A stretch of 64,000 nt of DNA from Bacteroidota bacterium (lineage in GTDB: Bacteria > Bacteroidota > Bacteroidia > Sphingobacteriales > Sphingobacteriaceae), in contig JAFDZM010000003.1 in assembly GCA_018266915.1 (NCBI GenBank), forward strand, positions 39,358 to 103,357. Direction: 5' to 3'. Shown here one piece after another: positions 1-8,291 of the stretch. The notes below the pieces were generated by a model, which saw only the letters and a list, made by a program, of their open reading frames with translations, was not told the origin of the DNA and did not search any database. The stretch's first letter is position 1. Each line of letters starts with the position of its first letter. The translations under genes were made by a program, and so were the position numbers.

Positions 1-240
1 CTTCAAAAAAGCGATTTTGATGCCGCAGAACGCCATTACGAACTGGCGTCACAATACCCGTTGCGTACATTGAATGATCACGTTGCAGCATTGGTGCATG
101 TAGCCAATATCAGCATCCGGCAAGGGAATTATGACAAAGCCGAAACTTATTTGCAATTAGCATTAAAGGATAAGGAAAAAATAACGGCCAAAATGCTGGC
201 GGTAATTGAGCGGTTAAAACAGGAAATAAAAAAACACTGA
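1..240 (+). CDS. TPR-type protein, C-terminal part (partial)
   Basis: Open reading frame that enters from the left edge and ends with TGA at 238-240, giving 79 visible residues. The sequence has the helix-turn-helix spacing of tetratricopeptide repeats: 'FDAAERHYELASQYP' and then 'GNYDKAETYLQLAL' about 34 residues later, each with the small/large residue pattern of a TPR helix A. The end is lysine-rich (KQEIKKH). TPRs are protein-protein interaction modules; the function of the whole protein cannot be told from this fragment. It lies in the same direction as hemE, separated by a 75-bp gap containing a long inverted repeat. Confidence 0.7.
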   Translation, partial: LQKSDFDAAERHYELASQYPLRTLNDHVAALVHVANISIRQGNYDKAETYLQLALKDKEKITAKMLAVIERLKQEIKKH

Positions 241-249
241 TAAAAGAAC

Positions 250-302
250 CAAGAGCCAAGATTCAAGAACCAGGAGAACAAAATCTTGAATCTTGGCTCT
301 TG
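250..302. repeat. 19-bp perfect inverted repeat upstream of hemE
   Basis: Arms 250-268 and 284-302 are perfect reverse complements (CAAGAGCCAAGATTCAAGA and its complement) around a 15-base loop. The right arm ends 13 bases before the hemE start, so the hairpin would form in the hemE leader or act as a terminator for the TPR gene. A closely related, longer hairpin lies between atpD and atpC at 31371-31426, so this is a dispersed element rather than a private terminator. Confidence 0.75.
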
Positions 303-315
303 ACTCTATAACAAT

Positions 316-1341
316 ATGAGAGATTCACTATTTATTAAAGCAGCATTTTCGGAGAAGACAGATCGACCGCCGGTATGGATGATGCGCCAGGCGGGGCGTT
401 TTATGAAAGAATATTGGGATATCAAGAATAAATACAGTTTTCTTGAAATGTGCAAGACGCCCGAAATTGCTGCCGATGTGACTATGCTTCCTGTCGACCT
501 GCTGGGGATTGATGCGGCTATATTATTCTCGGATATATTAGTTACTGCCGAAGCTATGGGAGGCGACCTGAGTTTTGCTAATGGAATAGGGCCAAAGTTC
601 TCCAACCCGGTTCGCAACCAGGAAGGAGTGGATGCTTTACAAACTAACGTTAACGATAAACTGCAATATGTAGCTGACGCAATCAAAGTGATCCAGCAAC
701 GTTTGAATGGCAGCATTCCGCTGATTGGTTTTGCAGGTGCACCATTTACTGTAATGAGCTATTTGGTTGAAGGAGGGTCGTCAAAAGATTTTAAACTGAC
801 AAAATTACTGATCCATAATGAGCCGGAGCTGGCCCATCAGTTATTATCGAAGATTGCTAAGGTGACAATTGATTACCTGAACCTGCAGATTGCAGCAGGT
901 GTCAATGCTGTGCAAATTTTCGATAGCTGGGCTCAGGCGTTGGCATGGGATGATTATAAAGAGTTTTCTCATAAATATATCGCTCAGATTATCGCTGGGT
1001 TGAATAGAAAAGATATCCCGGTGATATCGTTCTGCAAAGGCAGCTCGGTTTTTGCGCCGTTGATGGCCGAAGCTAAACCGGATGTGATCTCTATCGACTG
1101 GAACGTTGATCTGCTGGATATAAAGCAGCGTTTGCCTAAAGGTATTGCTGTACAAGGCAACCTCGATCCGCATGTTTTATATGCAGATAAAAAGGTGATC
1201 AAAGAAAGAATACACCGCTTGTTTGACCGTATGAAAGGCGAAAACGGCTTTATATTTAACCTGGGACATGGCATTATGCCGGATATTCCGTTTGATAATG
1301 TAAAATACGCGGTTGAAATAATAAAGAGTTATAAAAATTAA
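316..1341 (+). CDS. hemE: Uroporphyrinogen decarboxylase HemE
   Basis: Decarboxylates the four acetate side chains of uroporphyrinogen III to give coproporphyrinogen III in cytoplasmic heme synthesis. The 341-residue length is usual for the family. The substrate-binding signature PPVWMMRQAGR stands near residues 18-28, followed by the invariant region around 'DAAILFSDILV' with its catalytic Asp, and 'GFAGAPFT' further on. The ATG at 316 is the only start that gives the full N-terminus. hemJ, a later enzyme of the same pathway, follows 123 bp downstream on the same strand. The identification is secure; the operon link to hemJ is inferred because a repeat lies between them. Confidence 0.97.
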   Translation: MRDSLFIKAAFSEKTDRPPVWMMRQAGRFMKEYWDIKNKYSFLEMCKTPEIAADVTMLPVDLLGIDAAILFSDILVTAEAMGGDLSFANGIGPKFSNPVRNQEGVDALQTNVNDKLQYVADAIKVIQQRLNGSIPLIGFAGAPFTVMSYLVEGGSSKDFKLTKLLIHNEPELAHQLLSKIAKVTIDYLNLQIAAGVNAVQIFDSWAQALAWDDYKEFSHKYIAQIIAGLNRKDIPVISFCKGSSVFAPLMAEAKPDVISIDWNVDLLDIKQRLPKGIAVQGNLDPHVLYADKKVIKERIHRLFDRMKGENGFIFNLGHGIMPDIPFDNVKYAVEIIKSYKN

Positions 1342-1342
1342 T

Positions 1343-1452
1343 GTCATTGCGAGCGATAGCGTGGCAATCGCATGCTATACAGGGCGAATATGCCAAGTTC
1401 GCGATTGCTTCGTTACTCGACTCGCACCATCCGCCTCGCGCCTCGCAATGAC
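1343..1452. repeat. GTCATTGCGAG-family palindromic element, copy 1 (110 bp)
   Basis: Begins with GTCATTGCGAG and ends with the complementary CTCGCAATGAC. It is the reverse complement of the elements at 18265-18348 and 20818-20901, with an extra insertion of about 25 bp near its right end. It starts one base after the hemE stop codon and ends 12 bp before the hemJ start. Confidence 0.85.
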
Positions 1453-1464
1453 AAATAAAATAAA

Positions 1465-2001
1465 ATGTTGTACCACTACGTACTTGCCATACACATCATC
1501 TTTGTAGTCTGCTGGTTTGCGGGGCTGTTTTATATTGTGCGCCTGTTTATTTATCACACGGAGGCACAGGACAAACCCGACCCTGAAAAGAAAATATTAT
1601 CCGACCAGTTTGTGATCATGGAGCGCCGGTTATGGAATGTGATTACTGTTCCGTCTATGTTACTGACCATAGCCGCAGGTATCACCATGCTTTTCCTTGC
1701 TCCAGGCTGGCTGCAACAAACCTGGCTGCATATTAAGCTTACGTTTGTAGTATTACTGCTGATCTATCACTTTATGTGTCAGAATAAGATCAAACAAATG
1801 CGAAACGGGCTGTTCGTCTGGTCATCCACCCGCCTGCGTATCTGGAATGAGATTGCTACCATATTCTTATTCGCCATTGTTTTCCTGGCTGTTGTAAAAG
1901 ATGGGTTGAGCTGGATTTATGGTACAGTCGGAATTATTGTATTCTCTATGATTATTATGTCGGCAGTGAAGATTTATAAGTATTTCAGGGTGAAGAAATG
2001 A
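1465..2001 (+). CDS. hemJ: Protoporphyrinogen IX oxidase, HemJ type
   Basis: Integral membrane protein of 178 residues of the UPF0093/HemJ family, which oxidises protoporphyrinogen IX to protoporphyrin IX in bacteria lacking HemG and HemY. Five hydrophobic segments are visible at roughly residues 3-24, 58-79, 87-108, 126-145 and 150-170. The family hallmark 'LAIHIIFVVCWFAGLFY' with the conserved His10 in TM1 is present, as is the charged 'ERRLWN' motif before TM2. The position behind hemE supports the heme role. The stop codon ends at 2001, directly against the stop of the convergent VapB-like gene. Confidence 0.92.
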   Translation: MLYHYVLAIHIIFVVCWFAGLFYIVRLFIYHTEAQDKPDPEKKILSDQFVIMERRLWNVITVPSMLLTIAAGITMLFLAPGWLQQTWLHIKLTFVVLLLIYHFMCQNKIKQMRNGLFVWSSTRLRIWNEIATIFLFAIVFLAVVKDGLSWIYGTVGIIVFSMIIMSAVKIYKYFRVKK

Positions 2002-2181
2002 TTATTTAAAAGCTTCGTCGTCTAACTCTATTTTACCATATAAGTCTTTCAACTTTTTTTGAGTCTCGATCGCAACGAAAAATTGCAAAGCTTTTTCAAT
2101 CAAAGCCCTCTCATCTTTAATACCACTTATCTTTTTTGCTCTGACTAACAAATCATCATTTATGTCAATGTTGATTTTCAT
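2002..2181 (-). CDS. Orphan VapB-family (type II TA) antitoxin-like protein
   Basis: Fifty-nine-residue reading frame, ATG at 2181-2179, TAA at 2004-2002. It starts MKINIDINDDLLVRAKKISG and continues with 'KDERALIEKALQFF', the ribbon-helix-helix pattern of VapB-type antitoxins (short beta strand, helix, loop, helix), and ends in an acidic tail (KIELDDEAFK) of the sort that normally contacts the toxin. No PIN-domain VapC or other toxin lies on either side: downstream is the 3' end of hemJ, upstream is a palindromic repeat and then the alpha-galactosidase. It may be a solitary remnant or a stand-alone regulator. Family assignment is from motif resemblance only. Confidence 0.72.
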   Translation of the reverse strand: MKINIDINDDLLVRAKKISGIKDERALIEKALQFFVAIETQKKLKDLYGKIELDDEAFK

Positions 2182-2201
2182 ATTAATTTAATAAAAACGA
2201 T

Positions 2202-2340
2202 GTCATTTCGAACCCGCTAAAAGGAATGCGTGTGTGGTGCGGGTGAGAAAACTTATACGATTATACATAAAAGACATCGCATTGCGCATAAGTTTTCTCC
2301 TCACCCCAAAACTTAACCTTCGCTGGTTCGTCGAAATGAC
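2202..2340. repeat. Long imperfect palindrome between vapB-like gene and alpha-galactosidase
   Basis: Begins GTCATTTCGAAC and ends GTTCGTCGAAATGAC. Internally, GTGAGAAAACTTAT is answered by ATAAGTTTTCTCCTCAC. The whole 139 bp could fold into one bulged hairpin. It has the same outer architecture as the GTCATTGCGAG elements but a different sequence (ATTTCG rather than ATTGCG), so I treat it as a separate family. Confidence 0.75.
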
Positions 2341-2357
2341 ATAGTTTGTAATCTACT

Positions 2358-4541
2358 TTATTTCACTTCATTCACCCCCAGCAACACACTCGTCCTGCCT
2401 TCCCTTACATCAGGATTAATCCCGACTGTCATTAAATATTTACCGCTGTAAGTAGCTTCGGCGATTGTTGATTTAGTACCCGGAAATAAATTCACTTCGC
2501 TCACGGTATACTTTTTATCCGGATCGAGGCCTTTTAAGAGGATTGGCAAATGTGTACCGGTTGCGTAACGATTATTAACCAGGTAATTGAACATGATGGC
2601 GCTGCCCTTAGCCTGATCAACATACATCACAGAAGCTACATCATTATCCCAAGGGCTTTGTAAACGATACTGATCGCCGTGCCATATAGCCTCTGAGTAT
2701 TGTTTATAGGTTTTCACTGCACCCTGGCAAAATGCTAATTCTTCGGGTTTTAGTTTTCCTATTACAATATCAAAGCCCAATTTCCCCATCATGGCTACAT
2801 CTGTGCGGAATTTGAGTGGTTCTTTACCCCAATCCGTCACGTGATTAGAACTGGCCAGGGCAGGGTAGAAGTAGGAGCATTCCCACTGGATAAATATGCG
2901 TTCGATGGGCTCCGTATTATCGCTGGGCCAGTATTCGGTAAAGTATTGCAATGCACCATAGTCAACCCGGCCGCCACCGCCTGAGCATAACATCATTGGC
3001 ACTTTTGGATATTTGGCGCGAAGACGGTCCAGTACATTATATAAACCTCTTACATAATCAGTGTAAAAATTGCCCTGGTTTTTCTCATATGCTGAATAGA
3101 CATTATACATGATCGAATTACAATCCCATTTAATATATGCCAGATCTGGGTTTTTCGTAAATAAATTATCTACGATACTGAATACATATTCCTGAACTTT
3201 TGGATTGCTCAGGTCGAGCACTAACTGGTTACGCATATAATATTCGGGGCGCTGAGGCTGTTTCACAACCCAATCCGGATGTTTTTCATATAATTCGCTT
3301 TTCGGGTTAACCATTTCAGGCTCTACCCATATACCGAACTTTACGCCGTCTTCCTTAGCAGTTTTTGTAAGGAAGGCTATGCCATTAGGCAGCTTAGCTT
3401 TATTTACTTCCCAGTCGCCCAAACCTGCATGGTCATCATTACGGGGATATTTATTGCCAAACCAGCCGTCATCTAACAAAAACATATCTACGCCAAGAGT
3501 TTTGGTGTCTTTCAGAATGCCGGCAAGCTTTTGCTCGTTGAAATCAAAATAGGTGGACTCCCAGTTGTTCAATAAGGTTAACCTTGAACCCTCACCATCT
3601 ACAATTTTGTATTTGCGTGCCCAAGTTTGCAGGTTTCGGCTGGCTTCGCCTTTGCCTTTGTTTGATAATGTATAAACAAACTTTGGCGTTGTAAATTCAA
3701 CTCCGGGTTTTAGCGTATAATCAGCAGCATAATTGTTAATGCCTGCGATCAGCCTTAAATTATTTGCCGGGTCAACTTCCATGTCGATGCGGTAGTTGCC
3801 GCTCCATTCCACGTTACCATATAATACTTCACCTTCATCTTCAGATGCAGGTTTGTTAAGCGAAACCATAAAAACAGGTGGCTGAAATAAATCAGCGCGA
3901 GAGCCTAATTTTGAATCCAGTGTTTTGATGCCATGCATCAATTGCTCTTCCTCCGGGCGCATTTCTTTGGCCCAGTCGCCATGGTAGTTCCTGAGCCAAT
4001 AGCTGCCTGCCTGCAGGTACAGGTTTGCTGACGCATATTTGTTCAGAACGACATCCTTTTTCTCTTGGTGTTTGATCACGCTCCATTGTTCGGTCACGTT
4101 CTCATTAAAATAAGTTTGATAGTTTAAGGTAACCTCGAAATCATAAACAGGGTCTTTCAGGTTGATGGTAAGCAGACTTACATCATCACTTATCCGGGTT
4201 ACTTTATGATCCACATATTGCAAATCGAGTGATTTGTTGCCATCGGCATGGGTTACCGCTATGGCAGGCTCAAGCAGGTTGCGCGACCCTGCCGGAGTAT
4301 AAGCTGAATTATATTCATCTGTTTTCTCATCCAGGTTATAAGTTTTGGCAATGGTGTTATATTCATTTTTATCGGCCAATCTTCCGCCGAAATAAACCAT
4401 ATCCAGGTGTTTGTCATTGCTAACCTGCAATACAAGCGCGTGATCTTTCGTTTCAAGGGTAATGGTTTGTGCTTTTAAGTTTAAAGAGGCAGATGCAACT
4501 GTCAAGCATACAATTGCAAATTTGGATACAAAAAGTCTCAT
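2358..4541 (-). CDS. Secreted GH36 alpha-galactosidase
   Basis: Hydrolyses terminal alpha-1,6-galactosides such as melibiose or raffinose-type sugars. The 727 residues start with a cleavable signal peptide (about 1-24, ending LNLKAQ). An N-terminal beta-sandwich is followed by the GH36 barrel, recognised by 'LLDDGWFGNKYPRNDDHAGL', by 'YIKWDCN' with the expected nucleophile Asp473, and by 'WPSDNTEPIERI' with the expected acid/base Asp541. The length fits bacterial GH36 enzymes. It lies 41 bp behind a secreted amidohydrolase in the same direction and may be co-transcribed. No SusC/SusD pair or sugar transporter is nearby, so it is not part of a recognisable polysaccharide utilisation locus. Exact substrate is unknown. 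Confidence 0.93.
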   Translation of the reverse strand: MRLFVSKFAIVCLTVASASLNLKAQTITLETKDHALVLQVSNDKHLDMVYFGGRLADKNEYNTIAKTYNLDEKTDEYNSAYTPAGSRNLLEPAIAVTHADGNKSLDLQYVDHKVTRISDDVSLLTINLKDPVYDFEVTLNYQTYFNENVTEQWSVIKHQEKKDVVLNKYASANLYLQAGSYWLRNYHGDWAKEMRPEEEQLMHGIKTLDSKLGSRADLFQPPVFMVSLNKPASEDEGEVLYGNVEWSGNYRIDMEVDPANNLRLIAGINNYAADYTLKPGVEFTTPKFVYTLSNKGKGEASRNLQTWARKYKIVDGEGSRLTLLNNWESTYFDFNEQKLAGILKDTKTLGVDMFLLDDGWFGNKYPRNDDHAGLGDWEVNKAKLPNGIAFLTKTAKEDGVKFGIWVEPEMVNPKSELYEKHPDWVVKQPQRPEYYMRNQLVLDLSNPKVQEYVFSIVDNLFTKNPDLAYIKWDCNSIMYNVYSAYEKNQGNFYTDYVRGLYNVLDRLRAKYPKVPMMLCSGGGGRVDYGALQYFTEYWPSDNTEPIERIFIQWECSYFYPALASSNHVTDWGKEPLKFRTDVAMMGKLGFDIVIGKLKPEELAFCQGAVKTYKQYSEAIWHGDQYRLQSPWDNDVASVMYVDQAKGSAIMFNYLVNNRYATGTHLPILLKGLDPDKKYTVSEVNLFPGTKSTIAEATYSGKYLMTVGINPDVREGRTSVLLGVNEVK

Positions 4542-4582
4542 TATGATGGTTTATAATCAGTGGTAAATCTAATAAATAATGC

Positions 4583-5854
4583 TTATTCCTGCCTGTAAAT
4601 TACCCCATCCTTCATCACGAGTTTTACCTGTTTCACGGCTTTGATATCTTCAGAGGGATTGCCCTGAACGGCAACCAGGTCGGCAAAGTAGCCGGCTTTA
4701 ATATTCCCGACATTTTTTAATTGAAAAACGGAGGCATTAACCGATGTGGCTGACCGCAAGACATCAATAGGCTTCATCCCATATTCAACCATCAGGACCA
4801 TTTCGCGGGCATTATCGCCGTGCGTAAATACACCCACATCGCCACCCATACAGATCGTTACGCCTGCTTTCATGGCTTCGCTGAAAATATATTTTTTACG
4901 TTTGATAGATGCGATGTCCGGATCGCCTTTCTTCCAGCCATCAAAATAAGTAGCATAAGCCTCGGTAGCTGCAAGTGTGGGGCAAAGAGCGATATTTTTC
5001 TCCTTCATTAGTTTGAAAAGCTCCGGCGTACCGCCATCACCATGCTCAATGGTTGTTACGCCAGCTTCTATGGCTCTGCGCAGACCTTCTGATGTGCTGG
5101 AGTGTACCGCTACAGTTCTTCCGCTACTTTTCGCTACTTCGACGGCTTTTTTCAATTCTTCTACAGTGAAAGTTGGCTCTGCTTTTTTATCAAGCCCCCA
5201 GCCATAATCGGCATAAATTTTTATCAGGTCGGCACCATGTCCTATTTGTGAGCGTACCACATGCGTGATGCCTTCCTCGCCATCTGCTTCTTCACCACCT
5301 TCGACGATGGTATTCTGATCCACCACATTCTTTGGCCCATAGCTACCGGTAGCAACAATAGCCCGTGTAGCCACCATCATTCGCGGACCGGGAATAATTC
5401 CTTTATCAATAGCGGTCTTTAAACCCACATCGTCATAACCAGCACCTTCAGTTCCCAGATCTCGTTCAGAAGTAAAGCCTGCCATCAGCGTTTCACGAGC
5501 GTGTACTACTGCGCGGGCGGTACGTTCAGCACGACTTTCTTTCAGCACCTGGTCGTCCCAAAGCGTTTCATTATATGGATGCAGGAATAAATGCGAATGT
5601 CCTTCGATCAACCCGGGCATCAGTGTTGTGCCTTTTAATTCGATAACCTTAGCAGAGGCGGGCGTTTTTACATTCGCTGCTTCACCAACCGCTTCAATGC
5701 GATTGCCTTTTACTAATACGACCCAGCCGTTATGTATCTGTTCGCCGTCAAAAACGTGATCTGGTTTCAGGAGAGTGTAAGTTTCCGTTGTTTGTGCGAA
5801 AACAAGACAAGCTGATGCAAGGATCAGCATTAAAGTGAGCTGCAGTTTTTTCAT
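4583..5854 (-). CDS. Secreted metal-dependent amidohydrolase (Xaa-Pro dipeptidase/imidazolonepropionase-like)
   Basis: A 423-residue protein with a signal peptide (MKKLQLTLMLILASACLVFA, cut near residue 20). It has the amidohydrolase-superfamily layout: an N-terminal beta-sandwich strand, the metal-binding 'IEGHSHLF' after strand 1, 'LIKIYADYG' supplying the likely carboxylated Lys, 'VAVHSS' and 'TIEHGD' for the second-site histidines, and 'MGGDVGVFTHG' with the catalytic Asp. The C-terminal 'GYFADLVAVQGNPSEDI' closes the composite domain. Relatives are annotated as Xaa-Pro dipeptidases or imidazolonepropionase-like enzymes, but the substrate cannot be read from the sequence. Gene order suggests an operon with the downstream alpha-galactosidase. 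Confidence 0.88.
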   Translation of the reverse strand: MKKLQLTLMLILASACLVFAQTTETYTLLKPDHVFDGEQIHNGWVVLVKGNRIEAVGEAANVKTPASAKVIELKGTTLMPGLIEGHSHLFLHPYNETLWDDQVLKESRAERTARAVVHARETLMAGFTSERDLGTEGAGYDDVGLKTAIDKGIIPGPRMMVATRAIVATGSYGPKNVVDQNTIVEGGEEADGEEGITHVVRSQIGHGADLIKIYADYGWGLDKKAEPTFTVEELKKAVEVAKSSGRTVAVHSSTSEGLRRAIEAGVTTIEHGDGGTPELFKLMKEKNIALCPTLAATEAYATYFDGWKKGDPDIASIKRKKYIFSEAMKAGVTICMGGDVGVFTHGDNAREMVLMVEYGMKPIDVLRSATSVNASVFQLKNVGNIKAGYFADLVAVQGNPSEDIKAVKQVKLVMKDGVIYRQE

Positions 5855-5906
5855 TGTGTAAGCAAATTATTAAAAATAGTAATGTGTTCAAATAGATAAT
5901 CCAGTC

Positions 5907-5992
5907 GCCTCACCCTGCCCTCTCCAAGGGAGAGGGTTCTATTAAATCCATGAAATTAAAGTCCTCTCCTTTGGAGAGGATTTAGGTGAGGC
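5907..5992. repeat. Palindromic element with GCCTCACC...GGTGAGGC ends
   Basis: Starts GCCTCACCCTGCCCTCTCC and ends GGAGAGGATTTAGGTGAGGC, with short inner hairpins around CTCTCCAAGGGAGAG and CCTCTCCTTTGGAGAGG. Single arms of the same family lie at 12521-12557 and 18981-19015. It separates the divergent amidohydrolase and ECF sigma genes. Confidence 0.8.
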
Positions 5993-6061
5993 AACGATAA
6001 AACCGAAAAATAATTTATCCTCCGTGCAACCAATTGCCTTTAGTTTTCATCTTACCTTTAA

Positions 6062-6634
6062 ATGATGTTTTTGGAGCACAAGTACACAATTGATGATCTG
6101 GTAAAACGCTGTAAGGCAAACGAACGCAAGGCGCAGGAGTTACTTTACAAGCAGTTTGCTTCGAAAATGCTGGGGGTATGCCTGCGTTACGCGAACGACA
6201 GGATGGAGGCCGAGGATATGCTGCAAAACGGTTTTATCCGGGTGTTTCAAAAGATTGCCGACTACCGCGGGGACGGTTCTTTTGAAGGCTGGGTAAGACG
6301 GATCATGGTGCACAGCTCTATTGAATATTATCGCAAACATCATAAAATGCTTTCGGTGGCCGACCTGGAGGAAACAGGTAAAGAACCATCCGTTGATGCG
6401 GTTGCAGCAGCACGACTGGATGCTAAAGACCTGATGGCGCTGATACAACAGCTCTCGCCGGGATACCGGATGGTGTTTAACCTTTATGCGATAGAAGGTT
6501 ATTCGCACAAGGAGATAGGCGGGATCATGGGGATATCGGAAGGTGCCTCCAAGTCGCAGCTATCGAGGGCCCGGGCTATATTAAAAGAACAAATTATACA
6601 ATCAGATGGAAAAAGGTATGAATATGCAGGATAA
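6062..6634 (+). CDS. RNA polymerase ECF sigma factor
   Basis: A 190-residue sigma-70 factor of the extracytoplasmic-function type. Region 2 covers about residues 20-90 (LLYKQFASKMLGVCLRYA, then 'RMEAEDMLQNGFIRVFQKI' and 'FEGWVRRIMVHSSIEYYRK' for -10 recognition). Region 4 covers about 125-180, with 'LSPGYRMVFNLYAIEGYSHKEIGGIMGISEGASKS', the -35-binding helix-turn-helix. Its stop overlaps the next gene, a predicted anti-sigma factor, by up to 29 bp, so translation is probably coupled. Two in-frame ATGs occur (6062, 6065); the choice changes one residue. Confidence 0.95.
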   Translation: MMFLEHKYTIDDLVKRCKANERKAQELLYKQFASKMLGVCLRYANDRMEAEDMLQNGFIRVFQKIADYRGDGSFEGWVRRIMVHSSIEYYRKHHKMLSVADLEETGKEPSVDAVAAARLDAKDLMALIQQLSPGYRMVFNLYAIEGYSHKEIGGIMGISEGASKSQLSRARAILKEQIIQSDGKRYEYAG

Positions 6635-7394
6635 AGAATTTGATGATCTGTTCCGCTCAAAGCTGGGAGGTTTTGAGGTGCAACCATCCGCAGAGGTATG
6701 GCAAAATATCGATGCTGAACTTAGCGGGAAAAAGAAGAAAGGCATCTTCCCGATGCTGAGCATTGCCGCCAGTGTGCTTATACTGCTTGTTGCAGGTATA
6801 TTATTTATCCCTAAAAAAGGTGTTGTGAAACACAATAAACAGGATACCAATGTGGTTGCAAAAGCAAATCCAGCAGTAGTAAAACCTGAAAGTACTAAAC
6901 CTGTAACTTCATCTGAAACACAGCAGGAACAAGTGGCTGCAGTTGAAACGCCGATTAAACAAACAATGAAGGCTAATCAACATAAAATAAAAACAAACAC
7001 TGTTGAACAGAAAGAACAGGCAAATTCACCGATTACAAAAACGGTTAAAACCGATGATCAGCCTTTAATAGCATCGACAGCTACCCCAAAACAGGATGAG
7101 GTTATTAAACAAATAGAACTAACCGAAGCTACATCTGCTGAAACTAAAGAAAAAGTGGATAACAGCGCGATCAGTTTACCGGCGCAACCTATATTAGCTT
7201 CAAATCAACCAGCTAAAGCAAAGCCAGTGGTTAAAAAACGCGGGATACGCAATTTTGGCGATATTGTGAACCTGGTAGTTGCCAAAGTGGATAAACGAAA
7301 GGACAAATTGATAGAATTTAAAGATAATGACGACGACGAGTCCGTTATATCAGCAGTGCACCTGGGTGCGCTCAAAATAAAAAGAGATAATTAA
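6606..7394 (+). CDS. Single-pass membrane anti-sigma factor-like protein
   Basis: A 262-residue protein with a short cytoplasmic N-terminus ('DDLFRSKLGGFEVQPSAEVW', the sequence type seen in Bacteroidota anti-sigma partners), a lysine cluster, one membrane segment at about residues 51-69, and a long low-complexity periplasmic part rich in Lys, Thr, Gln and Ala that ends in a basic/acidic motif (KRKDKLIEFKDNDDDE). It overlaps the sigma gene, which is the main evidence for its role. In-frame ATGs at 6606, 6618 and 6624 are all possible; 6624 has the best-spaced AAAAAGG. It lacks a recognisable zinc-binding ZAS motif. Confidence 0.78.
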   Translation: MEKGMNMQDKEFDDLFRSKLGGFEVQPSAEVWQNIDAELSGKKKKGIFPMLSIAASVLILLVAGILFIPKKGVVKHNKQDTNVVAKANPAVVKPESTKPVTSSETQQEQVAAVETPIKQTMKANQHKIKTNTVEQKEQANSPITKTVKTDDQPLIASTATPKQDEVIKQIELTEATSAETKEKVDNSAISLPAQPILASNQPAKAKPVVKKRGIRNFGDIVNLVVAKVDKRKDKLIEFKDNDDDESVISAVHLGALKIKRDN

Positions 7395-7423
7395 TCAATT
7401 CAATCTAAACAGATAAAAATATT

Positions 7424-8230
7424 ATGAAACGTTTACTATTTATTGTTGCCCTGGTATGTGCAGTGGCGGGCAGCGCTTATGCTCAGGATACCAAAACCGA
7501 TACGGTTAAAAAAGATACCTCAAGCAATCATAACTGGAGCTGGAGCAATCATGAAGATGGCGACGACACAACCCATTACCGTCATCATTATCATCATCAC
7601 AATAACAGTGGGTTTTCCATCGGTCTCACCTTTTCACGGTTCGACCTGGGATTAACCACGCTGGTAGATAACGGCAGCTTTACCCTGTCCCCCAAAAATG
7701 AGTTCCTGCGCTATCGCTCATGGAAATCGAGCAATGTGGGTTTCGATGTGTTCCAGTTTGGTTATCGTTTTACCGATGTATTTAAAGTATATGTATCGGG
7801 AGGTTTCGATTGGACATTACTCCGGCTGCGCGAGAACATCACCATATTACCCAATCAGCCGGTATTGACTTACCGGACAGACAGTATCAATTACAGCAAA
7901 AACCGCTTCGGATCAAGCTATCTGCGGATCCCATTATCATTTGATATCCGGACACATGAAGATGCACGCGGCAACAGGGCGCACTTTGTTTTCGGACCGA
8001 TTGCCGGGATATTTCTTAACGGCCGTGTGAAACAGATCAGCGAAGAGAACGGCAAGCAGAAGATCGACAATGATTACCACTTTGCCAAAGTACGCTATGG
8101 TGGCTTTGTGCGGATGGGTTATGCCGGATGGGGCGTATTTGCCAAATACTACGCCAACAATATGTTCGAGAATAGTCCGGATCAGGCAGGGTTGAGGAAC
8201 CTTTCTTTCGGATTGACATTCGGCTTCTGA
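7424..8230 (+). CDS. Outer-membrane beta-barrel protein, third gene of the ECF module
   Basis: A 268-residue protein with a signal peptide (MKRLLFIVALVCAVAGSAYA). A histidine-rich linker (residues about 53-63, HYRHHYHHHNN) could bind metal. From about residue 65 there are alternating amphipathic strands (GFSIGLTFSRFDLGLTT, VGFDVFQFGYRFTD, YGGFVRMGYAGWGVFAKYY) ending in a terminal Phe (LSFGLTFGF), the pattern of small porin-family barrels assembled by BAM. It lies 29 bp behind the anti-sigma gene and is probably co-transcribed with it. The His-rich linker suggests, but does not prove, a link to envelope or metal stress. Confidence 0.8.
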   Translation: MKRLLFIVALVCAVAGSAYAQDTKTDTVKKDTSSNHNWSWSNHEDGDDTTHYRHHYHHHNNSGFSIGLTFSRFDLGLTTLVDNGSFTLSPKNEFLRYRSWKSSNVGFDVFQFGYRFTDVFKVYVSGGFDWTLLRLRENITILPNQPVLTYRTDSINYSKNRFGSSYLRIPLSFDIRTHEDARGNRAHFVFGPIAGIFLNGRVKQISEENGKQKIDNDYHFAKVRYGGFVRMGYAGWGVFAKYYANNMFENSPDQAGLRNLSFGLTFGF

Positions 8231-8247
8231 TGAAATGTTGTTAAAAA

Positions 8248-8280
8248 TAAAATCATACAGTCCATCACTGTATGATTTTA
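8248..8280. terminator. Bidirectional hairpin terminator
   Basis: Perfect 13-bp stem, TAAAATCATACAG (8248-8260) with CTGTATGATTTTA (8268-8280), around a 7-base loop. It lies between two convergent genes. The A/T ends of the stem give a U-rich tail in either direction. Confidence 0.85.
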
Positions 8281-8291
8281 TCATATCATCA

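Noticed and set aside
2358..5854. Polysaccharide utilisation locus around the alpha-galactosidase
   Set aside because: No SusC/SusD pair, sugar transporter or further glycosidase lies nearby.
6140..6508. Antisense 122-residue frame across the sigma-factor gene
   Set aside because: Shadow of a well-supported gene; no family resemblance or start signals.
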